From Flavobacterium oncorhynchi (GTDB taxonomy: Bacteria > Bacteroidota > Bacteroidia > Flavobacteriales > Flavobacteriaceae): 64,000 nucleotides of DNA. The notes beneath the pieces were generated by a model. That model ran no database searches, was not told the DNA's origin, and worked only from the letters and a program-made list of their open reading frames with translations. The translations under genes and the position numbers were made by a program. Below are positions 58,531 to 64,000 of this stretch, one piece after another. The stretch's first letter is position 1. Each line of letters begins with the position of its first letter. Location of the stretch: contig NZ_MUHA01000012.1 of assembly GCF_002217355.1 (NCBI RefSeq), positions 62,001-126,000 on the forward strand, read 5' to 3'.

Positions 58531-59853
58531 ATGAAACCAATTCATTTTTGTTCTCAGTTATTGTTTTTCGTTTTGATGTTTTTCTGTATGAGTATTTCAA
58601 CAGCTCAAGAAAAAACGAAATATTTAGATGCGCTGCAAAGTGATCCTGCAGGAATGGGATGGATGATTGGTTCGCCGCCGCCGGCTGACCGTATTCCTCG
58701 ATTTGATGATGGAAGTTTTTTTCAGTTTCCGGCACTTAGGTGGAGCGTTGCGCATATGCGCCAGTTTATGCCGACTGTAAATGTTTCTCGCGGATTAGGA
58801 GCTTCAATTCCTATAACAACAAATTTTGACAGAGATATTGATAAAGTAAAATTTGTGCCTCTTGGAGAAACAAAGCAGATGACATGGGAAGAGTCGCTGG
58901 AAAAGATTTATGCAGATGGAGTGATTATTATGCATCACGGAAAAATTGTTTATGAAAAGTATTTTGGTGCTTTGACGATTGACGGACAGCATGCAGCAAT
59001 GTCGGTTACCAAATCGTTTACAGGAACTCTTGGAATTATATTGGCTAAAGAGGGTTTGATAGATACTGAAAAAATGGTTTCTTTTTATGTTCCAGAGCTT
59101 AAAAATTCTGCTTTTGGAGATGCAACAGTAAGACAGGTTATGGATATGACAACGGCGCTGCAGTTTAGTGAAGACTACGCAGATCCTAATGCCGAAATTT
59201 GGAAATTCTCTGCGGCAGGGAATCCGCTTCCAAAGCCTAAGGATTATGATGGGCCAAGAACCTATTATGAATATTTGCCTACAGTGAAGAAAAATGGTAT
59301 TCACGGAGATGCTTTTGGTTATAAAACGGTTAATTCAGATGTTTTGGGCTGGATTATAGCTCGAGTGACTGGTAAATCTGTTGCTGAGGTTTTATCTGAG
59401 CGAATATGGAGAAAAATTGGGGCTGAACAAGACGGGTATTTTTCGGTAGATGCAATAGGGACACCTTTTGCGGGTGGTGGTTTTAATCTTGGTTTACGAG
59501 ATATGGCTCGCTTTGGACAGTTGATTTTAAATGACGGTAAAGTGGGGCAGGAGCAAATTATTCCTAAAGCTGCTATTGATGATATTAAAAAGGGCGGTGA
59601 TAAAAAAGCATTTGAAAAAGCAGGGTATTCACTCTTGAAAGGTTGGAGTTATAGAAATATGTGGTGGATAACCAATAATGATCACGGTGCGTTTTGTGCT
59701 CGAGGTGTACATGGGCAGGTAATTTACGTTGATCCAAAAGCAGATATGGTTATTGTGCGTTTTGCATCAAATCCTGTAGCGGGAAATGCAGCAAACGATC
59801 CCTATTCTCTGCCTGCTTATGATGCTGTTGCAAAATATCTTCTTAAGAAGTAA
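58531..59853 (+). CDS. Serine hydrolase of the class C beta-lactamase family
   Basis: The 440-residue protein has a signal peptide (to about residue 25). Its beta-lactamase-like fold carries SVTK at 158-161 (nucleophile Ser158 and Lys161) and GYKTVNSDVLGW near 263-274 with the expected Tyr264. Such proteins act as esterases, peptidases or DD-peptidases, rarely true beta-lactamases. Substrate cannot be read. Convergent with the DUF4421 gene (8-bp gap). Confidence 0.85.
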   Translation: MKPIHFCSQLLFFVLMFFCMSISTAQEKTKYLDALQSDPAGMGWMIGSPPPADRIPRFDDGSFFQFPALRWSVAHMRQFMPTVNVSRGLGASIPITTNFDRDIDKVKFVPLGETKQMTWEESLEKIYADGVIIMHHGKIVYEKYFGALTIDGQHAAMSVTKSFTGTLGIILAKEGLIDTEKMVSFYVPELKNSAFGDATVRQVMDMTTALQFSEDYADPNAEIWKFSAAGNPLPKPKDYDGPRTYYEYLPTVKKNGIHGDAFGYKTVNSDVLGWIIARVTGKSVAEVLSERIWRKIGAEQDGYFSVDAIGTPFAGGGFNLGLRDMARFGQLILNDGKVGQEQIIPKAAIDDIKKGGDKKAFEKAGYSLLKGWSYRNMWWITNNDHGAFCARGVHGQVIYVDPKADMVIVRFASNPVAGNAANDPYSLPAYDAVAKYLLKK

Positions 59854-59861
59854 AAAAGCAG

Positions 59862-60812
59862 TTACTTGTTTTGTTCTAATTTTTTCGTGAAGAAAGGATT
59901 TGTATCTAATCTCCATATGTATCCAATTTGAAAATTTCCTGAAGATAAGCCAATGTTACTGTTGTTATTGTCTGAGAAAGAAGAAAAAATAAAATTATTA
60001 ACATATGATAATCCAAGTGACCATTTCTCTTTGTTGTATCCAACGGATATTCGCGGGAAAAATGTAGGGTAGATTTCTATTTTTTGTTTGCCAAAATCAT
60101 TTATTCTTTCAGTGCCAAAGTTAACTCCCGTTGTTGCTGAACCGCTGGCGAACCATCTTTTATTGATTGCCCAAGTATAAGCGTAACCGCCGCTGAATCC
60201 AAATTGAAAATTACGCAGTGAATTTTTTGATTTGTGTACAAAGGAACTGTCTGAGTTTATTTTTGAGAAGTAAATTCCTCCGCCTGCTAAAAAGCTTCCT
60301 GCTGATTTTAATTGTTTTTCATTTTGATTAAAAGCGGCCTTATAAGAGAATTTCTTGTTGTTAAAAACGTATTGTCCGAAAGCACCATATTGCTGAATTT
60401 TTAAATCGGGATACAACTGTATATTTTTATCTGCATTGTCAGAAGTGTAAAAGCCATGATACTTTTGGACAAAAAGATCTATTATGAATTTTCTTCCATA
60501 GTTATGAATTTGAAAGTCTAGTGCTTTCGTTCTTCCTTTTTTGTCGTCTTTCATGAAGTTTAACCCATAACCATAACTTAGATTGATTATCGTGTTGTTT
60601 ATAGAAACTCCTGCACCTAAACTCATGGGGCTATTTGGCATAAATTTTTTAATCTCACCATCTACTTCTTGTTCCATTGATATAAACTTCATAGATAAAT
60701 AAGTTCTCAGGGAAAGTTTATTGTCAAAAGGTTTAATATATGTTGTGTCAATCTGTGCTTTGCAGAAATAAGGAATCGCTAAAAGAAGTAAAAAAGAAAA
60801 ATATGCTTTCAT
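59862..60812 (-). CDS. DUF4421 family outer membrane protein
   Basis: Start is placed at 60812 (MKAYFSFLLLLAIPYF), which gives a signal peptide cut at FCKAQ; a longer reading from 60866 adds 18 unlikely residues. The remaining protein has many amphipathic strands, with DNKLSLRTYLSMKF near the start and QIGYIWRL near the end. This fits DUF4421, a barrel-like Bacteroidota family of unknown function. Confidence 0.82.
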   Translation of the reverse strand: MKAYFSFLLLLAIPYFCKAQIDTTYIKPFDNKLSLRTYLSMKFISMEQEVDGEIKKFMPNSPMSLGAGVSINNTIINLSYGYGLNFMKDDKKGRTKALDFQIHNYGRKFIIDLFVQKYHGFYTSDNADKNIQLYPDLKIQQYGAFGQYVFNNKKFSYKAAFNQNEKQLKSAGSFLAGGGIYFSKINSDSSFVHKSKNSLRNFQFGFSGGYAYTWAINKRWFASGSATTGVNFGTERINDFGKQKIEIYPTFFPRISVGYNKEKWSLGLSYVNNFIFSSFSDNNNSNIGLSSGNFQIGYIWRLDTNPFFTKKLEQNK

Positions 60813-60882
60813 TGAGTTGTAAAACGAATTATAATTACTCTTAGTACGTACAGAAATGGTTAACAAGGAAAAATATAAAGCA

Positions 60883-60919
60883 TAAAAAAAGGAAAAACAT
60901 AAAAATATACTTTTCCTTG
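60883..60919 (-). terminator. Terminator after the tRNA-Leu copy 1
   Basis: On the minus strand GGAAAAGTATATTTTTATGTTTTTCC hairpin followed by T residues, directly beyond the tRNA. Confidence 0.75.
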
Positions 60920-60924
60920 TTTAG

Positions 60925-61007
60925 TGACCATGGAGGGATTTGAACCCTCACGCCCTTGCGAGCACCACCCCCTCAAGATGGCGAGTCTACCGTTTCTCCA
61001 CATGGCC
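60925..61007 (-). tRNA. tRNA-Leu (GAG), copy 1
   Basis: 83-nt class II tRNA on the minus strand. The acceptor arm GGCCATG pairs with CATGGTC, discriminator A. The anticodon stem CCATC/GGTGG carries loop TTGAGGG, anticodon GAG, reading CUC. The T arm GAGGG-TTCAAAT-CCCTC is intact. No CCA is encoded. Identical in sequence to copy 2 at 61270-61352. Confidence 0.96.
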
Positions 61008-61017
61008 TAAAATGAAA

Positions 61018-61050
61018 AAAGGTCAAGTAAATTAATACTCGACCTTTTTG
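61018..61050 (-). terminator. Terminator-like hairpin between tRNA-Lys 1 and tRNA-Leu 1
   Basis: On the minus strand GGTCGAGTATTAATTTACTTGACC is followed by T residues, 3 bp of spacing from each tRNA. One base differs from the perfect stem of the copy at 61361-61396. It lies between two tRNAs that otherwise look co-transcribed. Confidence 0.75.
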
Positions 61051-61123
61051 TGACCCGACTGGGGCTCGAACCCAGGACCCCATCATTAAAAGTGATGTGC
61101 TCTACCGACTGAGCTATCGAGTC
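61051..61123 (-). tRNA. tRNA-Lys (TTT), copy 1
   Basis: 73-nt tRNA on the minus strand. Acceptor GACTCGA pairs with TCGGGTC, discriminator A. The anticodon arm CATCA-CTTTTAA-TGATG gives anticodon TTT. The T arm CTGGG-TTCGAGC-CCCAG is complete. Identical to copies 2 and 3. Own promoter at 61146-61177. Confidence 0.96.
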
Positions 61124-61145
61124 ATTGCATTCCTTGAACGCGGGT

Positions 61146-61177
61146 GCAAATATAAGAAGTTATTTTTGATATAGCAA
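61146..61177 (-). promoter_or_regulatory. Promoter of the downstream tRNA Lys-Leu pair
   Basis: On the minus strand TTG (complement of 61175-61177), 20 bp, TATATTTGC (complement of 61146-61154), 23 bp before the tRNA-Lys 5' end. The sequence around the -7 box (gcgggtgcaaatata on the plus strand) is shared with the promoter at 61606, evidence of duplication. Confidence 0.75.
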
Positions 61178-61225
61178 TACCTTTTCGTAAGTAAATTTAA
61201 TAAATAATTAAAGCAGGCTGTGTAA

Positions 61226-61269
61226 ACAAAAAAAGGACAAAATAAATTTTGATGTTCCTTGTCTTTTTG
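61226..61269 (-). terminator. Terminator after tRNA-Leu copy 2
   Basis: On the minus strand AAAGACAAG pairs loosely with TTGTCCTTTT and is followed by a T run, separating the upstream array from the downstream pair. Confidence 0.6.
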
Positions 61270-61352
61270 TGACCATGGAGGGATTTGAACCCTCACGCCC
61301 TTGCGAGCACCACCCCCTCAAGATGGCGAGTCTACCGTTTCTCCACATGGCC
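61270..61352 (-). tRNA. tRNA-Leu (GAG), copy 2
   Basis: Same 83-nt sequence as the copy at 60925-61007, with anticodon GAG and an encoded 3' discriminator A. Follows tRNA-Lys copy 2 after a hairpin-containing 44-bp spacer. Confidence 0.96.
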
Positions 61353-61360
61353 TAAAATAA

Positions 61361-61396
61361 AAAAAGGTCGAGTAAATTAATACTCGACCTTTTTTG
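61361..61396 (-). terminator. Terminator-like hairpin between tRNA-Lys 2 and tRNA-Leu 2
   Basis: On the minus strand GGTCGAGTA pairs with TACTCGACC in a perfect stem followed by TTTTTTT, exactly between two tRNAs. As an intrinsic terminator it should reduce expression of the Leu tRNA. It could also be a processing signal. Confidence 0.8.
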
Positions 61397-61469
61397 TGAC
61401 CCGACTGGGGCTCGAACCCAGGACCCCATCATTAAAAGTGATGTGCTCTACCGACTGAGCTATCGAGTC
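61397..61469 (-). tRNA. tRNA-Lys (TTT), copy 2
   Basis: Same 73-nt sequence as copies 1 and 3, anticodon TTT. Confidence 0.96.
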
Positions 61470-61509
61470 ATTGCTATCAAGGAAAGTGTTTGTTAAATCA
61501 CAAAATTTG

Positions 61510-61582
61510 TGACCCGACTGGGGCTCGAACCCAGGACCCCATCATTAAAAGTGATGTGCTCTACCGACTGAGCTATCGAGTC
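61510..61582 (-). tRNA. tRNA-Lys (TTT), copy 3
   Basis: Same 73-nt sequence as copies 1 and 2, anticodon TTT. First gene of the array, closest to the promoter at 61606-61638; separated from copy 2 by 40 bp without a hairpin. Confidence 0.96.
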
Positions 61583-61605
61583 ATATTCTTTCCTTGAATG
61601 CGGGT

Positions 61606-61638
61606 GCAAATATAAGGAGTTTATTTTATTATTTGCAA
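61606..61638 (-). promoter_or_regulatory. Promoter of the tRNA array
   Basis: On the minus strand TTG (complement of 61636-61638), 21 bp, TATATTTGC (complement of 61606-61614), matching the Bacteroidota consensus. It precedes tRNA-Lys copy 3 by about 23 bp and lies divergent from aroK. Confidence 0.78.
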
Positions 61639-61709
61639 GCATTTTTATTATAAATTTGTCTTTTTTTAATCAAAATTTACAACGCCTTAATTTATAGGTT
61701 ATTATTAAA

Positions 61710-62228
61710 ATGAAAAAGATTGTATTATTAGGATATATGGGTTGCGGAAAGTCAACAATTGCCCAAAACTTATCAAAAATTACTGAAATTCCGTTTTTAG
61801 ATTTAGATGTTTGCATCGAAAAAAAAGCAAATTTGTCTATAAAAGACATTTTTGAGCAGCATGGAGAAATTTATTTTCGAAAATTAGAGCATGAAATGTT
61901 CTTAGAATTGCTGCAATCTCCAGAAAATTATATTATAGGTTTGGGTGGAGGAACTCCTTGTTATGCTAATAATCATTTATTATTGCAAAATGAGGATCTT
62001 GTTTCAGTTTATTTAAAGGCGTCTATTGATACTTTATATAATAGATTAGTACATAATAAAAGTAAACGCCCTTTGATAGCTGATATGAATGAGGAGGAAA
62101 TGAAAGAGTTTATCGCAAAACATTTGTTCGACAGAAGTTTTTACTACAACCACGCGCAATTTAAGGTTGTGGTTGATGATAAAACTGTCGAAGAAACTGT
62201 TGAGGATATTTTGAAGATTCTAGCTTAA
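61710..62228 (+). CDS. aroK: Shikimate kinase
   Basis: The 172-residue protein has the P-loop GYMGCGKST (residues 8-16), DLDVCIEKKANLSIKDIFEQHGE (about 31-53; shikimate-binding Asp and the DxD region) and GLGGGTPC (about 77-84). It phosphorylates shikimate in aromatic amino-acid synthesis. Its 3' end overlaps the convergent phosphoribosyltransferase gene by 9 bp, so antisense interference is possible. Confidence 0.95.
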   Translation: MKKIVLLGYMGCGKSTIAQNLSKITEIPFLDLDVCIEKKANLSIKDIFEQHGEIYFRKLEHEMFLELLQSPENYIIGLGGGTPCYANNHLLLQNEDLVSVYLKASIDTLYNRLVHNKSKRPLIADMNEEEMKEFIAKHLFDRSFYYNHAQFKVVVDDKTVEETVEDILKILA

Positions 62229-62720
62229 AAAAGCTGAATCGCCATTGCTTTCGTCAAAAACAACCTGAACGTGCTCTAATAAAGAAGTAGATAGTGATAT
62301 ACCTTTGAAGTCCGCTTTTACAGGATATTTTTTATGATTACGATCAACTAGGACCGCTGTTTTGAATTTTTTTAATGGAACGTCTAAGAAGTGGCGAACA
62401 GCATAGATTAAAGTTGTGCCTGAATTTAAAACATCATCAACTAATACTAATCCTTTGTTTTCGTAATCTTCTTTTGGTAAAGACGTATGAATAGGTAATT
62501 GCGGATTTTGTTTATTGATCTTAACTTCGCAAAGAGAAACTTTTAGTGTTGAAATTTCACTTAAAGCTGAAGCAATTTTTTGAGCAAAAATAGATCCGTT
62601 TGATGCGATGCCGGCAATAACAACTTCGTTCTCATCAACAAATGTCTCGTAGATTTGATAAGCGATACGTTTTATTTTGTGTTCGATTTCCTGATTGGTT
62701 AAGATGATGTTGTTGCTCAT
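62220..62720 (-). CDS. Phosphoribosyltransferase family protein (PyrR-like)
   Basis: The 166-residue protein has the PRPP-binding loop LVLVDDVLNSGTTLIYAV (about residues 91-108) and a hood region NEVVIAGIASNGSIFAQK near 31-48. The arrangement resembles PyrR/hypoxanthine-type phosphoribosyltransferases. Substrate cannot be told from these motifs. Its 3' end overlaps aroK on the other strand by 9 bp. Confidence 0.85.
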   Translation of the reverse strand: MSNNIILTNQEIEHKIKRIAYQIYETFVDENEVVIAGIASNGSIFAQKIASALSEISTLKVSLCEVKINKQNPQLPIHTSLPKEDYENKGLVLVDDVLNSGTTLIYAVRHFLDVPLKKFKTAVLVDRNHKKYPVKADFKGISLSTSLLEHVQVVFDESNGDSAFLS

Positions 62721-62793
62721 GATTTAATTTTTTGGCTAAATTACAAATTTTAAATTCCAATGTTGAGGTTTTGATTTTTTGATGATTTAGAAT

Positions 62794-63183
62794 TTAATTT
62801 TCATCGTCTTCATCAATAATGTCATTTCCATATTCGTCAATATCTCTTCGGTCTTTTTTGGTTGGTCTTCCTGTGCCGCTTTTTCGATAATGCTCTTTCG
62901 AAAGCTTTAATAATTCAAGATGAGCATAAGCTTCGGGCGGAGTTTCGTTTTTGCGATATATATCGACAAGTTTTGCTCCAACACGATTTTCGGGAATATC
63001 AAGTACGGTTATAATTTGAGTAATTTGATCTTTTCTAAAGGTAATTCGGTCAGTAGGGAAAACCTCTTTAGAAGGCTTTGCAATCTGCCCATTTACAGTA
63101 ATATGGTTCTTTTTGCAGGCTTCGGTTACCATATTTCTGGTTTTGTAATACCGAACACACCACAGGTATTTATCTATTCGCAT
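62794..63183 (-). CDS. S4-domain RNA-binding protein (HslR / heat-shock protein 15-like)
   Basis: Start is taken at 63183 (MRIDKYLWCVRYYKTRN), the classical start of the S4 domain; a longer frame from 63270 adds 29 residues of AT-rich upstream sequence. The 129-residue protein has S4 (about 1-65, VTEACKKNHITVNGQIAKPSKEV) and a tail with RPTKKDRRDIDEY. In E. coli the homologue recycles stalled 50S subunits after heat shock. Confidence 0.9.
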   Translation of the reverse strand: MRIDKYLWCVRYYKTRNMVTEACKKNHITVNGQIAKPSKEVFPTDRITFRKDQITQIITVLDIPENRVGAKLVDIYRKNETPPEAYAHLELLKLSKEHYRKSGTGRPTKKDRRDIDEYGNDIIDEDDEN

Positions 63184-63262
63184 AATTTTTCTAAAATCAA
63201 AGTTAAATTCTTTACAAAAATAAATCAATATTGTATCTTGCGCACCTAAAAAAAGGACAATA

Positions 63263-64000
63263 ATGAACAAATTTAAATATTATTTTATTTTATTGCTTGC
63301 AGGTATTTCTTTGGTTTCCTGTTCTAAAAAGGATGATGATGAGGATGTGGTGGTGGTGCCGGTAAGAGATTATGCTGAGCAGTATAAAGCGGATAATGAT
63401 TCGATTATTAAATATTTAAAGACTAATTATATCAAGGAAGTAACTCCTAATTTTGATGTTGTTATTGAGAAAATTCCAGCAGGAGGAACTGAAACTTCTA
63501 TTTGGGATCAAAAGGTATATCCGTTAGAGACTAGAAATGTCTATAGTAATAATATAACCTATAATGTGTATTATTTAACTTTAAGAAAAGGATCGGGACA
63601 AGCACCTACTAATACTGATAAAATTGTAGCAGCTTATAAAGGTAATTTGTTAAATGGGAAGGTTTTTGACCAGTCTTATGGGGTTGGGAGAAAATTTTTA
63701 TTGTTTCCATATGCTATTTCAACTGCAGATGAGGTTACTGTGATTGAGGGGTGGTCGGAAATGTTTCCAAAGTTTAAAACGGGTGTTTCGACAACGGCAC
63801 CAGATGGAAGTGTAACTTATCAAGATTTTGGAGCTGGGGTTATATTTTTGCCGTCTGGATTAGGGTATTATGAACAGGTGAAAAATGATATTCCGTCATA
63901 TTCTCCTTTAGTGTTTACTATTAAGTTGTATGATCTTCAGAGAATGGATAATGAGTATACTTTTAATTCTAGTACGGGAGCGCGAGTGTTTATGGGAGAC
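63263..64000 (+). CDS. FKBP-type peptidyl-prolyl isomerase lipoprotein (3' end outside the window)
   Basis: Reading from ATG 63263 to the window end is open for 246 codons. A signal peptide with lipobox (LVSC, Cys20) is followed by SKKDDDEDVVVV, an Asp-rich surface-export-like stretch. From about residue 95 an FKBP fold appears: VAAYKGNLLNGKVFDQS (about 122-138), a GWSEMFPKFKTG region and IFLPSGLGYYEQV. It should aid folding of envelope proteins and resembles isomerase lipoproteins of gliding flavobacteria. The C-terminus lies beyond the window. Confidence 0.85.
   Translation, partial: MNKFKYYFILLLAGISLVSCSKKDDDEDVVVVPVRDYAEQYKADNDSIIKYLKTNYIKEVTPNFDVVIEKIPAGGTETSIWDQKVYPLETRNVYSNNITYNVYYLTLRKGSGQAPTNTDKIVAAYKGNLLNGKVFDQSYGVGRKFLLFPYAISTADEVTVIEGWSEMFPKFKTGVSTTAPDGSVTYQDFGAGVIFLPSGLGYYEQVKNDIPSYSPLVFTIKLYDLQRMDNEYTFNSSTGARVFMGD

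Noticed and set aside
58804..59304. Long minus-strand frame opposite the serine hydrolase
   Set aside because: The plus strand has a clear SVTK-containing hydrolase; the opposite frame shows Cys/His/Arg-rich shadow composition only.
61114..61296. Open frame over the tRNA region
   Set aside because: It covers a tRNA end and a promoter; typical false ORF.
60925..61582. Possible CRISPR-like or satellite repeats
   Set aside because: The repeated units are complete tRNA-Lys and tRNA-Leu genes with promoters and hairpins, not direct repeats with unique spacers.

Overview
The window is a 64-kb piece of chromosome from a Flavobacterium-like member of the Bacteroidota. The basis is low G+C, promoters of the TTG...TAnnTTTG type, absence of Shine-Dalgarno sites, and typical families: DUF4252 proteins next to an ECF sigma factor, a BtuG/DUF5074-like lipoprotein beside a TonB receptor, DUF4421, PepSY-like proteins, CrtZ/CrtB/CrtI, and lipoproteins with an Asp-rich stretch after the lipid-modified Cys. 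No rRNA, phage, transposase or CRISPR array was seen. The last gene is cut by the window edge.

Layout. 1-8.5 kb: lipoprotein, DUF2971 protein, MsbA-like exporter, YhcG-type PDDEXK protein, phosphohexomutase, glycosyltransferase, DUF4199 protein, L31. 8.7-20.3 kb: GlmU-like enzyme, PepSY-like protein, ABC-F ATPase, a TolC/HlyD/ABC-2 export operon, an RPT-repeat protein, a phosphate-selective-type porin and a DASS anion transporter. 20.6-29.7 kb: hydrolase, TPR protein, L34 (too short for a usual ORF cut-off), CarB without its C-terminal regulatory domain, YiaA, a sigma/anti-sigma/DUF4252 operon and an S41 protease.

29.8-40.2 kb is a B12 acquisition and assembly locus. A cobalamin riboswitch with a good promoter precedes btuB and a BtuG-like surface lipoprotein. 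CobC, CobS, a BluB-CobT fusion and CobU give nucleotide-loop assembly with home-made dimethylbenzimidazole. A BtuF/C/D importer follows on the other strand.

40.4-52.3 kb: RNA modification enzymes, a MepB-like protein, an ECF sigma factor with a candidate anti-sigma protein that appears to cross both membranes, a PrcB-domain lipoprotein, RmuC, thioesterase, YceI, an epimerase-like protein, TetR and an ABC1 kinase. 52.5-57.6 kb: a carotenoid and photolyase operon (merR-crtI-crtB-crtZ-phr) headed by a CarH-like regulator that keeps the B12-ligand histidine. 57.8-64 kb: TPR protein, serine hydrolase, DUF4421 protein, five tRNA genes in a duplicated Lys/Leu array, shikimate kinase, a phosphoribosyltransferase, an S4 RNA-binding protein and a truncated FKBP lipoprotein.

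Most notable: (1) the CarH-like regulator with a 9-bp inverted repeat bracketing the crtI promoter element, about 16 kb from the B12 locus; (2) the sigma factor plus 535-residue inner-membrane/outer-membrane anti-sigma candidate; (3) the BluB-CobT fusion; (4) the tRNA array with terminator-like hairpins between Lys and Leu genes; (5) several dispersed palindromic repeat families between genes.
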